A DNA stretch of 64,000 bases from Sarcocystis neurona (lineage: Eukaryota; Apicomplexa; Conoidasida; Eucoccidiorida; Sarcocystidae): contig KL647327.1 in NCBI GenBank assembly GCA_000727475.1, forward strand, positions 141,011 through 205,010, given 5' to 3'. This document shows positions 42,715 to 55,098 of this stretch, piece by piece. The notes beneath the pieces are model-generated. The model had not been told where the DNA came from, did not search any database, and saw only the letters and a program-made list of their open reading frames with translations. Within the stretch, counting starts at the first letter, position 1. Every line of letters starts with the position of its first letter. A program made the position numbers and the translations under genes.

Positions 42715-44949
42715 CACGTTTCTTTTGAGAACGTGTACACAAAGCACTTTTTCGGCGCAAGACAGACTGATGCAGCCACTGCGTTTACCACTACTCACCT
42801 GATGCAGTTGCTTCACACAAGCAGGACGACTACCTCGGTGACACAGTGCGTTACTGGTACGCGCGCCTCCACGATGCTCAGTTTTTCATTCTGTCTGCAC
42901 AGCTGTGACTACAGAAGTGTCCAGAGCGACGTAAGTTTGAGGAGAGTTTGTGAAGCCTCTTCGTGTAATGATGGTGGCGTATTCTTGGGCAGCCCAAGTT
43001 GGTACGTTGGACTTGGGGGTTGGCGCCGTTCACTACTGCAGGCTTTGGTGTGCTCTTGTCCGTATGGTCTTCTCGGGATCAGTGTGCTGTGATTTCCGAC
43101 TACCCGTGTGAGCCAGCTGAGAGGGCTGACTTTGCCGGGCACAACCCACGGAATGCTGGAATACACACTATTAGATATGATACAAGTATAATTCATCGGA
43201 GTATGTTCGGCTGATCTGTGCGATGTTCTAGCTTGTTGACCCCAGGAGTGCGCCAGGCCGTGCATAGCTGCGCTCGTGCACACACGCGTGCACACAAGAG
43301 GACACGAGCGACTTCAGATCTGTACGTACTAAGTTGGGGAGGCGTAGGTCCGCATTCGTGCACAGGCAGACAGACGTGCACACGGAAGCGGGTAGATCTG
43401 TTCGTCCAGTGACACTCAGTTGTGGACGATAAAGCCCTTCTTGTCAACTCCGCGACAGTCGTTGTGCGAGTCGACATTTTGAGCCTTTGAAACTTCAGTA
43501 GCAGGGACGCCCTCTTGTTGCATTTCTGCTTTTGTAGAGTGTTTCACAGCGTAGGCGACTGCCGTTAGGCGTTATTCCCCTTGCGTTGTAAATTTGGCGT
43601 CGGTCGGAAAGAAGATCAGATTGGCAACCGCTAAGCCGACCGCCACCTAGAGAGTGACGCAGATGTATCATACGAATTGTGCATGCACCCGTTATGAGGT
43701 ATTTACGCCCAAGAGCTCCTGTAGTCTTGCAGAAATAAGCAGAAACAAGGCTCCATGTTCTATGTGCCCAGTCGGACGAAGCTGCACTTCTTCACATCGA
43801 AACACAGATGCTGCTGTACAATGCTACCCGGAAAGAGAGAGTAAGCTTCTTTGGGCCGTGCTCGTCGGAGGCTGAGTCAACCCCACGGATGCGCGGGGTG
43901 AAGCTGCCTTCAGCTGTTCTTCAACCGCATGTGTCTGCATGTATGTGTCTACACACTGGTGCAGAGAGACAGATTGACCAAGTCGTCCTAACGTGTAGGA
44001 TTCATGTCAGGAACTTTTCCTTAACAGCCCGCTGGGCAGGTTCATTTTTTGCCTGCAGCTCAGTGTGGGAAAGGATGTTGCCGCTTTGATGGCGACACGG
44101 AGCGCCGCAGAAACCCGGTGTTCCATTTGCCCAAGGTATGAAACAAGGCAGAAATTGTAAGGCTGTGTACTCCGAGAGGGAATATACACGCCTGACGTAA
44201 AGTCACATTCGGCTTGTGTACAAGACAGAGACCACACTGGCTACGAGTCTACTGCTCTACTCTGCAGAAATGAAGGACTGATCGTCAGCTCACCTGAAGC
44301 TCATGTAAACCAGATGCTTGCAGAAGCTTGAGTGCGTTTAACCTACAACAGGCAGCTGGAACGGCGCCGCTGCGACAGTCTACCTACCGAGTGTATAGGG
44401 TTTGCACAAGTCTGTCCACAGCATATAAGAAGAAGGGGCGCTTGGTCTTCGGGGAGATAGCCTCCTCTCTTGCTTTAGTGAAGAGAGGGGGTCAAAGCTG
44501 TACAGTATTTCAGGTGGACAAGTAGTGCCCACGTGCGTTCACTACTGCAGCGGGCATTCGCGTATCTAACAATGTATCATTGTACAAGAGTGCCACTCAG
44601 TAGACTAAATGCGCGTACAGGCGGGTACAGACCATATTACAAGCACGTTCACAGAGAACCTGCGTGACAACAGAAGCGGAGACTATATACGCAGTGGCGG
44701 GCTTAAAGATGAAGTGCCTTCCCAACTGCTATGGCAGTTGGAGAGTATGACAAGAAAAGCCGAAATCACGCCGGTGGCAATCGTATACGCCTTTGCACTA
44801 GACCCTGCCAGACCATGAAGTGGATTTGCAGAAGATTTGTGCAGCCTCGTGTTTGTGTAATCAGTCGGCTGATTGCATGTGTCCGTGAGTGCCCGTTAGG
44901 ATCACGGCATCCCACCTCTATCATGTTTCAATGATTTTCAAGCCAAAGC

Positions 44950-45330
44950 AGCTTGCCCCGTCGCGGCGCCCCCCATCCAAAGATCTTCACTCTCTCGTCC
45001 ACGTTCAGCGACAACGTTTTACACCCATTCACCACCCTGGAAATGCTGGAGGCTGGAAGTAAACAAAAAGGACCTTCTTGTCGTTCTAGAAAGATACAAA
45101 ATGTTCAGTTGCTTTACCGTGGAGACACCCGTGGGCCAAAAACTTTTCTCTTATGCGGAGACATAAGGTCCCGTTTTAAGTTTTTTCTGGGCAAAACCCA
45201 GCAAACCTGGGCGAAGGAAGTCTTAGCAGGAGACCTTGATAAATCCTCCATCACGGCAAAAAGGACTGGTTTTACCGGTGTGACATTTGTATTCCCAGCC
45301 CCACAGGGGTCTCGATACTTTATCGGTTGA
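44950..45330 (+). CDS. candidate terminal exon, unknown
   Basis: After CAAAGCAG a frame stays open for about 126 codons to a TGA at 45330. It includes TFLLCGDIRSRFKFFLGKTQ, TWAKEVLAGDLDKSSITAKR and TGFTGVTFVFPAPQGSRYFI. Amino-acid usage is protein-like. A possible upstream exon at about 44609-44780 (SGGLKDEVPSQLLWQLESMT) is in the right orientation, but no donor restores phase. Confidence 0.3.
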   Translation, partial: SLPRRGAPHPKIFTLSSTFSDNVLHPFTTLEMLEAGSKQKGPSCRSRKIQNVQLLYRGDTRGPKTFLLCGDIRSRFKFFLGKTQQTWAKEVLAGDLDKSSITAKRTGFTGVTFVFPAPQGSRYFIG

Positions 45331-45414
45331 CTTGTCGCAGCCACTGATGCTTGATTTATGCATATCTTCGTATACGTCCCACATAGAAGATCCGCTTTTT
45401 ATCTCAAGCGTGCG

Positions 45415-45530
45415 TGTATGTGTATCTGTATGTGTGTGTCTATGCATGTATGTATGTATGTACGCATGTATGTATTTATGCATGTATGTATGTATGTATG
45501 TATGTATGTGTGTGTGTGTGTGTGCGTAAA
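45415..45530. repeat. (GTAT)n/(GCAT)n and (GT)n microsatellite
   Basis: An interrupted ATGT tetranucleotide run is followed by GTGTGTGTGTGTGTG. It is one of the few simple repeats in the repeat-poor segment. Confidence 0.9.
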
Positions 45531-46010
45531 CTCTGCGGCCATTGTATTGCTGCTTGCTGCTTCACATTTCAACTGCTACTGGTCGTTTCTATGCGCTTCT
45601 ACGCAAAGAGATCTATGTAACATTTGCGTTGTAGGTGGTCTCCCTCGCTTCGTTGAGATAAGGATGTCAAGACAGGATTTTGTTAATCCCCTCTGAGGGG
45701 CTCACGTGTTCAGCTCCTTATACACATGAATATGGACGGACCTTTGAATCAAAAGAATGTGTGATTTTCTGCATCAATTCATTCGTTCACGTCACTTCTT
45801 ACGGTTGGTGTGTGCCCACCTTAACACAAGGTAGCATGGCAGCTTCTTCGTTTGACAATGATGTACGAAAAATGCAGGCGTCCGTTGTGAACCGCTGTTT
45901 TTAGAGTGTAGTCGCTATGGAGTGTCATAGCGAAATACCCGCTGAGCAATGTCTCCTTGAGATCTTAACCATGAGACACGTGAAATTTTCCGAGATCTCC
46001 TGCTCTACTA

Positions 46011-46517
46011 TTAAGTGGGTCCATTGTTGCCCTCCACGTGGCGAAGGGCTACTAAACTTGAATTCTCTGCACCTTTGAAAACTTCGATGTTGTACTCCGC
46101 GAGGCCCTCTAAAGAATGGTTCGCGATAACATTCTTTCCAGAGTCCCGAAGCTTGCGGTTTACGGAGCTTCGGTACGAAATATGAAAGGTTGCACTTCCG
46201 GTGTGGACCAGGCGCGTCCACAGCTTTCTACTGATAGACAGAGGATGCATTTCCGATGCAGAGGATACCAGACGGCCTAGGAGAATCTGGCGCATCGAGA
46301 AAGCCGTACACGAGACTTGGTGACTGACACTTAGATGGCCGGAGATATGTTTCGCAATGAGACTGTCGAGTGACCAGTTTCGCTGTGGCGGTCTCCCGCG
46401 GGTTGGTAGCTCAAGGCTGCCGCAGGGATACCGGACTGCTTCCGGATCCGTCATCATTTGGAAGGGAGGGTAGGCGAAGAGCCGTGTAATTTTCGTTTTG
46501 TTTGTATCGTCCAGCAT
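46011..46517 (-). CDS. 168-aa open reading frame, tentative gene
   Basis: The frame runs from ATG at 46517 to TAA at 46011. It includes DPEAVRYPCGSLELPTRGRP, WTRLVHTGSATFHISYRSSV and NHSLEGLAEYNIEVFKGAEN. No signal peptide, membrane helix or family is apparent. Composition is balanced and protein-like, but an open frame of this length is expected about once by chance in this segment. Confidence 0.3.
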   Translation of the reverse strand: MLDDTNKTKITRLFAYPPFQMMTDPEAVRYPCGSLELPTRGRPPQRNWSLDSLIAKHISGHLSVSHQVSCTAFSMRQILLGRLVSSASEMHPLSISRKLWTRLVHTGSATFHISYRSSVNRKLRDSGKNVIANHSLEGLAEYNIEVFKGAENSSLVALRHVEGNNGPT

Positions 46518-47355
46518 ACTGTAACATTATAGACTGCGTACCGGACAGGTACGCAAAAGGCTGCGTAGGTAGTAGCTACACTGGTTGCGAGGATCCTGCC
46601 TATTGCCAGGGTACAGAGATACGTGTGTGTCTACAGTGATCGTAAAGCTCCGTCGTCCGGTGCTAACGCAGGTATACGTAGTTCTTCTCTAATAAACTTG
46701 CCTGAACTGCGGCATATTTGGAAGTTTGCGCACGTAATGCGTGCTCGCCCTTGTTGTCTTGTCAGCACACGGTTGTGTAATTGTGTATATTTTTTGTTAG
46801 CTTGCCCTCCCTTCAAACCCTTGTCTCTCCAGATATTACCAGCACTGTTCTGCTCCCTAACCTGCAAGTAATGCGCTGAGAACCCAGCAAGAGCACCTAC
46901 CTCAACGGCAACAGTGACAGCCTTCCCGTCCCCTCTACAGTTGACGCCCTCAGCCACTGAGAGCTACGCATCGCGTACATACTTGGCAGACATGACGTGC
47001 GTGAGCAGACGGTATCTGCACTTTCAGCTGCTTCCTTGTAGTGTCTTCGATGCCCTCATGTGGGGCTCTTGTACGCCCTATGCACCTGACTTGTCAAAAG
47101 GTACCTCAGCAGCCTGCCCTTCTTCAGCGACCGGATTGAATCTGGAGAGCATCGCAACCACATTACCGCGGCTGCAGCCGCTGCTGCAAGACGTCACCAC
47201 TGCTGCATATTAACACCAGGTTCTCACTGCCAAGGATGGACCATACAAGGGACAGCTACTATAATGCAGCCACGTGATACAGACTTTCAACACCCTTTCT
47301 TCTTCTGCCTCGGTTGCTGGCGCCGACTTGCCGGCGCCTTTTCTGGTGCCTTCAG

Positions 47356-47866
47356 TGCCCACAGTGCGGCTTTTTATTCATACCAAAATTCTCTTTTCTC
47401 AACCGCTGCTTCGGGAAAAAGGAGAAAATCACTGTACTGCCGGAATCATCTCTGATTCCGCGCCACAACCGCGCCGCAATGCTTCACGCCTGGTGGTGCG
47501 GGGGCCCGTTTGTTGTGCCCGTCTGCGACTTGCTTCTTACCTTTGGACTCATCTTATACATTTCCGTAGAGTGGTTTGAAGGCATCTTTCAGATAACGGG
47601 AGTAGCGCGCATTCCAGCTGTTATCCTGCCTACTTGGACAGCACCTGCAAACGCTCTAGGATCCCTTTGGCTGCCTGTCGTCTTCTGCACTGCTTTTCTA
47701 TTGCTGGTGCTTTATATAGGACGCATGCTCGTTCAAGTCAAACATGTAAGTCTTCCATGAGCACTTCTACCAGCCAAAATCATTTCCCCTTTTCAATGTG
47801 TTGGACGACCCGGTACAGAAATACGTCTCCACCAAGCGTGGGATGTACCCACGTATAGGCATCTAA
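47356..47866 (+). CDS. two-TM membrane protein exon(s) with a 28-base intron
   Basis: Exon 47356-47745 (130 codons after GTGCCTTCAG) starts CPQCGFLFIPKFSFLNRCFG. It contains two hydrophobic helices (VPVCDLLLTFGLILYISVEW and GSLWLPVVFCTAFLLLVLYI) separated by a loop, and ends in VQVKH at a consensus GTAAGT. After only 28 bases, CTTCTACCAG opens PKSFPLFNVLDDPVQKYVST KRGMYPRIGI to a TAA at 47866 in phase. Alternatively the second exon leaves at a weak GT near 47825 and splices on to 47.9-49.3 kb. Upstream plus-strand exons at about 46.68-46.87 and 46.88-47.10 kb (RYLHFQLLPCSVFDALMWGS) may belong here. Family not recognised. Confidence 0.42.
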
Positions 47867-48531
47867 TAAGTACATGCTCACCGGAGTAGACAGACAAGTT
47901 TGTTATGCGTTCCCGTATTTTGTCTGTTACAATCAACAATCGGCATTGTCGGTCAATAAAATTCCACATACAATCCACCGATGAGGTCTCACACGGTATC
48001 ACGGTGAGATACCGTGATATCACCGGCAGAACCACCAGCTGCTGACGAATTATACTGCGACGTTGTGTGCATATATACACGTATATGTGTAAATGCGTTC
48101 ACGTATAGGCTAACGTGTGTGTGGACACTCACCAAACGGTTCCACCTGCGCGCGTGCAAGACAAAAATGCTTATTTCCAAACATTTTGTCGCGCCGTTGT
48201 TTTGCTGCGTGTGCCTTCGGTAGGCCCGTAACCCCCTTCAACCGGGAGTGAAACACTTTATTTTCGGATTCACTCTCCTCCTTGTACTAGGTTTTGCGGG
48301 CCTCTGTAAGTGGTATTCTAGGGTAGTCTAGAGCTAGAAAACACGCAACAATGGACGTGTCTCAGGCGTCTTCATAGACGCAGCCATATTTCAACATAGA
48401 TCACAATTCTGGGCGTCTGGGTGCATGCACATTAGAAGAAAGTGCATCGCAGACGCAGATATGGCGTTGATATTTCACAGTCGTGTCGGCTACATATGAA
48501 TGTATGGGAGGTCTGTTCGGCTGGTACGACT

Positions 48532-48621
48532 CTGTGCCTCTTGGGGGCAAGTAAGAGCATAGAGTATTCTGGGGATCTGTGCCTCTTGGGGGCAAGTAAG
48601 AGCATAGAGTATTCTGGGGAT
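48532..48621. repeat. 45-bp perfect tandem duplication
   Basis: Two identical 45-base copies (48532-48576 and 48577-48621) begin CTGTGCCTCTTGGGGGCAAG and end ATTCTGGGGAT. Each carries a GCAAGTAAGAG string identical to a consensus splice donor. Confidence 0.95.
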
Positions 48622-48679
48622 CTGTATGGTCTCCACCGAATACATATGAGCATTATTTCTACCACCTTCTCGTTCTCAG

Positions 48680-49270
48680 AGTCTAGAGGAACTACGGGCG
48701 TACACTTTCAACAGGCGTTTTTCACCGTGTCTGCGGACTGTTCAAGGTAATCTGTGCATGCAGAGGGAAGACATAGAGAGGCATTGCAGACGCTTCTTTG
48801 CCCAGAAACGTGAGACTGTAAATGACGTCCAGAGTTGGCACTTACGCAGGTTCTTTTTGAGGCGTCCTTGTAGCTACTGGACTCCCTCACAAGTAGGAAA
48901 CACACTAGTGTAGATGGCTCGAAACCAACGGACCCTCGAGTGCAGTGTTAATGTGCGTGTGTGTGCGTGTGTGTGTGTGTGTGTGTGATTCGTGAACACG
49001 TTGATGATACTCACGTCTGCACCTTTTTCAAGAGGTGAGCCTGCCGCGACTTCCGCTGGTCGAATGCTTCCTCGCCAACTGCTACAGTATGTGTGACTAG
49101 ATGACGTACTCAGGTGGCTTGTTAGCCGTGGACGTCTTCAACGCTATACAAATCTTTGGAGTAGGAGTGAACTGCGCGCCTCTTGCTGGAGTGGTGAACC
49201 CTGCGTGTTTGGAAGCGAAGAAATATTTTGCAGGGCGCCACCTGCACAGTGTCGTGCTTTTGACTCTATT
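48680..49270 (+). CDS. two candidate exons of a plus-strand gene
   Basis: Exon 48680-48746 follows TCTCGTTCTCAG, encodes LEELRAYTFNRRFSPCLRTV and leaves in phase 1 at GTAATC. Exon 49114-49270 follows GTACTCAG, restores the frame with a Gly codon and encodes GLLAVDVFNAIQIFGVGVNC, APLAGVVNPACLEAKKYFAG and RHLHSVVLLTL. It leaves in phase 2 at GTAAGC. They could link the membrane exon at 47.4 kb to the gene at 51-55 kb, but the intervening exons are uncertain. Confidence 0.35.
48950..48987. repeat. (GT)n microsatellite
   Basis: An interrupted GTGTGC/GTGTGT dinucleotide run. Confidence 0.95.
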
Positions 49271-50766
49271 GTAAGCATCAGTTTTCCTCATCGACACTTG
49301 GCATTCATGCCGTCAAGGTGTATGACGTAAAGCCTAAGAACAGGCGCAAACAAGTATAGGAGAAACAGACGAAAAATCCCTGGTACACACGGAGGCACAA
49401 GAGGCCAGGTGCACGTAGTCACTCCAGCCTTAGAGAGACATGTAGAGGTGACTTCCACTCATCAAAGTGACGCGGTGGAAGTCGTCGAAAAACCCCTGAG
49501 TGATTTTTCATCGCTAACAAGCAAAGGAGAGTAGAAGTTACTCCTCAGCTACTGCGTACACGCGAATCGTGCATGTACGCGCCAGTGCGTGTGCGTGTAT
49601 ATATATATATACATATATATATATATACACGTATGCGCGCACGTAAACAGCATTATATATCAGTGCGCAGCATGTTGCTACGAGAAGCGCTGCCACAAGT
49701 TAGACATGAAGCTACGTTTTTTGTGGAGGCTACCCTTCACGCAGGAATAGTGGATGCTGAGACTTAGGGCACCTCAACTTTCTTCCTTGTTTTTATCACT
49801 GGCTGCACGTTTCCTTACTTTCGAATACCTTCTTTGTCCCACGCGTACGCCTGGGCCTGTATAGCGGTGGCAAAGCAAGATTCACAGGCACGTGTATTGC
49901 AAAGGAAAGTGCAGCGCGCAAGATCTCTAAATGTGTCTTGCTTTACCTGTCTGCACTGTTAATGCCTGATTCTGTGTGCGGATCAGAACCCTCGTCGGCA
50001 CTTTCGGCATCTTCGGCGAGTGTATAATAGTGTGGTCTGTTCTACGCGCCTGCAGTAAGCCGTCCACCGTACCGAGACACTAACAGAAATACGCCTCCAT
50101 CGTGTGTAGAACGGTCGAGTGCTCAGCGGCACAGGCTTATACATACGCACAGCACCTGCCTTCGCATTGCCAGATACGACGCATATGTCTGGAACGCAGT
50201 CCAGATGCGTGTACGGAAACCTCAGGGATAGTCTGTTTTTCGTGTGTTTGTCGCATGTGTGCGAAAGCACAGACGCACGCGCCGACACACGCACAATCAG
50301 CACCACTCCGTTACTAGTCACATTTAATGCGGTTCCACGCGTAGCCTTCCACGCGCGTGGTCGCATGCCTGTCAGTTGGCGGAGTACTTTGGAAATACGT
50401 GAAACCGAAAGCACTATATAAGAGAGGAACAATATTTCTTACAAAGAAGAGCAACGAGGGTGGGAGTTACATATCACCTAAACGTAAATGTGCAGGGTGA
50501 ACAGAATTGACGGCACAGTAGTCGCGCAGCTTGTGCTGCACACCTCGCAGACACTCAAGCCAAACACTCGCTGTTCGACTTGTCTATGCTACCTGCCACA
50601 CAGCACCAGATGGACATCACCACTTCCTGATCCGTTCTCTCGATCCGGTATAATGCTCTCGCGGTTACTGAGCTGAAATACCTGTTATTTTGTCCGTACC
50701 TGCATAGACAGCATTTCTCGACGAATGCTGATTCAAGACGCACTTGTGCGCCTTGACAGACAGACA

Positions 50767-50850
50767 GACACACACACACACACGCACACACACACACACA
50801 CAAATGCGACTACATGTAGACTACATACATACATACATGCAAACATACAT
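50767..50850. repeat. (CA)n and (CATA)n microsatellites
   Basis: CACACACACACA sequence is followed, after a short unique spacer, by ACATACATACATACAT. Nothing else is supportable at 49.8-51.1 kb beyond weak plus-strand exons (for example one after CTGTATAG at about 49870). Confidence 0.9.
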
Positions 50851-51127
50851 ACATACACGCGTACGGACCTGAGTGGATCCATCCGCGTCTGCGAAGTTGT
50901 GTACACGTATATTCATGAACGCATACTCCCACCAGTCCAGAAATATTAGGCAATATGGCCGTATGCAAAGATAAACCTGCTGACACCGAGAAGTTTCGGC
51001 CTTCAGCGCCTCGTACAGACGCATTCGCATAAGAGATTGGTTGTGCCTGAGTGCTGCGACTTAGCATCTATACCGAGTTCTCTATGAGCTCATAGAACTT
51101 ATTTTGCAGACACACCTGTACTTGCAG

Positions 51128-54100
51128 GGGACTGTATGTGAGCCTCAATTTCTCACAGTTTGTAGAACACGACCAAGGGACGACTTTTGGTGAGATGCAG
51201 CATCCGAGTAACCCTCCTTTTCGTGGTAGCTTTTTTGCCACTACTTATCTCTTTGACAACCACAATTGCTGCGGACTCGAATACACGAGCGTGTTATATA
51301 TGGTGTTCTCCGTGAGACCGCACTTCTTTCTTTTCCTTCTACTCTGCGGTACTCTGCTTTCTCGTCGTCCGCCTTGTGTTGCCGTGCCGATTTTACTCCC
51401 CTTTAGTTTTTGGACCTCAACTGCACGTTTGTAACCCGCGGGCGGTGCCCGGGTGCGCGTCGCCATGTCTGGTAGCTGGAGCTGCTTTGCACCATCGTAG
51501 CCCGCGCGTCCATGAACACCGAGAATGTCGTGGAAGCCGAGAAAGAGATTACTGCGTGCCGGTGGGTAGGACTCACGCTGCGAAACTGGCGCTTGCAAGT
51601 GGACAATTATCACCGGCTGCTGCGGCCATCCTGGGAAATGAGGACCCGAGTGTTAACATTTACCCGGAAGCAGGTGTAGCATCGTCGACGTTTCCGTCCT
51701 CTCGAGTGGTAACTCATACAAAATACGCGAACCCCTCTCACGCCTCCTGCCCCCTAGACGCAGATACACAACAGAGGCTGGGCATCGAAAATCCCGTCGC
51801 TAATACGTGCAAGATTTCCATCAATACAGGTCAGTATAGCGAAGAAGTAATGCCCTGCTGGGGACCACAGGGGCACAACTATGAATAAATTGGACACAGT
51901 GGTTTTCTGTAGCTGGAGCTTTGCGAACTATTGAGCAGGAATGGAAAACAAACAGGCACGTGTTCGCAGTACAACAAGACAAGCACACTTTATTATATGT
52001 AGTAAACATCTGCAGAAGGACGCCCCGTTGTCAAATTTAGTATAAAGAATCCGCGGTCATCCGAAAAGTCCGCTGCGCACCGACAGTGACTTTGAATAAG
52101 TCATATCTGTGTACGCACACGTATATTCTGTATGCTTGCATTTATTACACGTATGCGTGATGGGCCAGGGGTGTTAGGAAATTTTTTTAAAAACAATGTG
52201 TGCGAGAAGTTCATAATATCAAGACCAAGAAGACTAATTCACGGGGAAATTTCCGTCAGTACCCTGTTTATCTGTTGTGAGCATCTGCCTACGCACCTAC
52301 GACACTTTCTGTAATATAGGCACCGCCTCCACCTAGCCGTAAGTCTCCTACTGTGGACGAGCTCTTTTACCCCTGCCGCGTCATTCCTTTTTCCCCGCCC
52401 GTACCTGCTTACAGGGCGTCAAGGAAAGACAGTTCGCAACTCTCGGGGTACTAGAGTGGTCGTAGATGACTCTTCGTCTTCTTCAGGCGGCGAAAGGTCG
52501 CGCAGGCCCCGCCGTCTTCGCAAGCCTCTTTCTCGCTCTACTCAGCATCGCAGCGGCAGAACCGCTCGTCGCCGTCCGCGCCTTCCTTCCTCGTCTTCTG
52601 CGAGTACTCCACCTCGCGCTAGACTTACTCGTCCGCATTCTCGTGTACCGTCGTCTGTCCGCCGTGCCACACACTGCACGTCCAGCAACAGACGTCAGCA
52701 TCCTGCTGGTCCTCTTCGTTCGCCTCCCCATATTCCGCAGCCTCCATGCAGCAGTCGCTGCTGTTCAGCGTCACCTGCGTGCAAACACGTCCATTCACAC
52801 CCATGCAAACGTCAAAGATCAGGTGCACACGCCCCAGTGAGACACAGCAATAGTTGCAGACGCACTGCTGACAGATGCGATGCGCGTCGCGAGGTTCGCC
52901 GTCCGAATTCACTGAACAGGCCTTGTGGAGGCCAGGTAGCACCTGCTCAGATGCTTCGCAACTCTCCGCCTCTATTGAGGAGCAGTAACTGCTGCCGCTT
53001 GCCCGCCTGCCCCGCCGACCGATCTGCGGCTGATGCGTCTCCCGTTGGTGTTTTGACTAATTATTCAGGTAGAGCACCACCTCGTAGGGGGAAGGGACAA
53101 CCTTTTTATCCTGCAGGGGTACCACCACCTACGGTATCTCTGCCTTCTCAACGTGCTCCCGTACGAGTGCAGCGACGAGGACGGAGTGCGTCGGTGGGGG
53201 TCGGGGTGGCGGGGGGGGGCCATTACGTTCAGTCCCACTCTTCGTGCCCACACGTTTATTCTGCTCGCGGTGGACCATCAACCTGCTCAAAAGCGTTTCA
53301 CGCACAAAACTATCAAGGGCCGGCACTCATCCGGGATCACAGCTGCTGTGAAATGCAAAGGTGCAGAGACACACCTTTCCGCCATCCCGCTAGCTATAGA
53401 CGTTTTCCAAGCGCTCCACCCTTCACCAGCCACAACCCGCAGTTGCGCCAACGCGAGCGACTAAACCAGTCACTATTGTGGTGTCCAAGTGTTCAGCAGG
53501 GTCTCTCCCAGGCGGATGCCTGCCGACATTGGACATACGGTGAGCCCTAGATACCTATGTCACGCAATTCTTTACATTGGGCTCGTGAAGGAAGGATATG
53601 AGAGGAGCTGCTGAATGGCGTTGACGTGGAGCCACTCAGTTCGCTGATTCATCAAGACCCGCCCCCAACTGTGTTTCTCGCATGAATGAATATCCGTCTG
53701 TCTGTAGCAGCACCACGACGCCGGCGGCAACACCAGCGCAATCTCCCCTGCGTAGTTCCCTGAAGAAGCCGTAGAGCTGCCCAATCACAGAAACATATTC
53801 TCAAAGCCGGCTCAAGCAGAATTCCAGGAGAGAGCGTGTTGCAACGTTCAGCCAAAGCGGTAGTTAGTCAAGGCAGAGATATGTAGTGACAACGATAGCA
53901 ACAGGGTGAAATTGAGCTGATGAGGATCCTGACTGTGCCACACTTTCGAGTATAGCAGACAGAGATAAGCTAGTGCATTGTACTCGACGGGGAAGAAAGG
54001 ACGCAGCAGAGCTACGGCCCAGCATTGTTTTTGTGCATGTAAGCGATAAAGAGGGAGATGGCTCTCGGTTTTACACGTCTTCATGGCTAGACGTAACATC

Positions 54101-55098
54101 GTTTCTGCGAGTACACCAGCAAGCACCCACGTCCCGTGACTCTCCAAATTTATATGAAGGCAGAGTGGCATTTTGGGTCCCTGCCTGAAACGTTCAAACT
54201 AGTGTTATCCTGCGTCTGGTACGTTCACACACCTGCGCGGTCATACGTGATGTCAGACTGCGACAACGCATGCATAATTACTGCGCAACAACCCTTGTCC
54301 GTCTGCATGTTACACTAACAAATGAGCACTTATCGACTGTTGATGACAATGCCTGACTAGTCTGCCTTCCCTTATTCTTAGGATTTTGAGGGTGCAGCCC
54401 CTTTTTGCGGAGTCGAAGGAACTAATGGGTTCACCGATGAGTCATTCCCCAGCAATACGGGAGCAGATCTTGTCGACGTGCTCTGTCGGTAAAGAACTCA
54501 CCTACTTGAATGTTCTCAGGCGACTCATGTCGCGAGACGTCATGAAACAAGTGCGTCCATGCGTGGCTGAAGGGGAAAGAAAAGGCCGCTGTTCCGTGCG
54601 CAGGTGTGCGGAAACTCGCACAAACGTACTGACGGTGTATGAGGTCCTGTCGTATTCTGTTGTACATACACATGTACGCGTGTACCCTAGTAGAGAATAT
54701 GCTTGTACATAACTGTGTACCGCGAACTCGAGAGTGCGTCGCTCCCCTTACGGTGTCGGAGGGGCGGTCGCGACGGGCCACCCAGCCTTCTTCTTCCTAC
54801 CCACAGCGACAATTGTGAAGAGGAGAGCTGTCAAAGTGTATTTGCTGAAGACCAGGCGCGTCCACACAATAGCTCTGTCGTATATCTGGGCCGGCTCGGT
54901 GCGGCACACGCATCACGCTCACTCAAAGCATCGATAGCCGGAGTCCCGCGCCCTTCGGTAATCGAAAATTCTTCGAAATCCATTCAGCAGGCGAGCGCAG
55001 TTGAGATTCCATCTTCGAAGGGACGCAGCGCTTCCTGGAAGTGTACCTACAGATTTCTTCACTTTGTTGCGAGAGTAACACCAGACGAATCGAGATGA
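51128..55098 (+). CDS. large disordered Ser/Arg/Pro-rich protein, multi-exon
   Basis: Exons join in phase: 51128-51189, 51501-51829, 52415-53539, 54010-54176, 54382-54488, 54520-54603 and 54807-55098 (TGA). The core exon is 374 codons without a stop. It is rich in Ser, Arg, Pro, His and Cys (for example DDSSSSSGGERSRRPRRLRK), a low-complexity, probably unfolded region of RS-like character. Flanking exons are more balanced (AKLALASGQLSPAAAAILGN; FEGAAPFCGVEGTNGFTDES). The donors at 51829 (GTCAGT), 53539 (GTGAGC) and 54488 (GTAAAG) are good; the one at 54176 is weak. Intron 54489-54519 would be only 31 bases. The gene may extend past 55098: a GTAACA donor at 55074 and a following exon near 55125 stay open. 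Family unknown. Confidence 0.45.
52415..53539 (+). CDS. 374-codon exon, Ser/Arg/Pro-rich
   Basis: This is the longest unrepeated open stretch in the window, bordered by GCTTACAG and GTGAGC. An overlapping frame from ATG 52466 to 52840 encodes 124 residues starting with a textbook signal peptide (AVFASLFLALLSIAAAEPLV), so either frame could be the translated one. I favour the longer frame because both ends have strong splice sites and the neighbouring exons agree in phase. Confidence 0.55.

Noticed and set aside
42679..43092. 137-codon plus-strand frame starting with a duplicated 18-mer
   Set aside because: No splice or start context, balanced but unremarkable composition, and a length within chance expectation.
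52466..52840. 124-codon frame beginning with a signal peptide
   Set aside because: It was not called as a separate gene, because a longer frame with good splice sites covers the same bases. It is kept as a finding.
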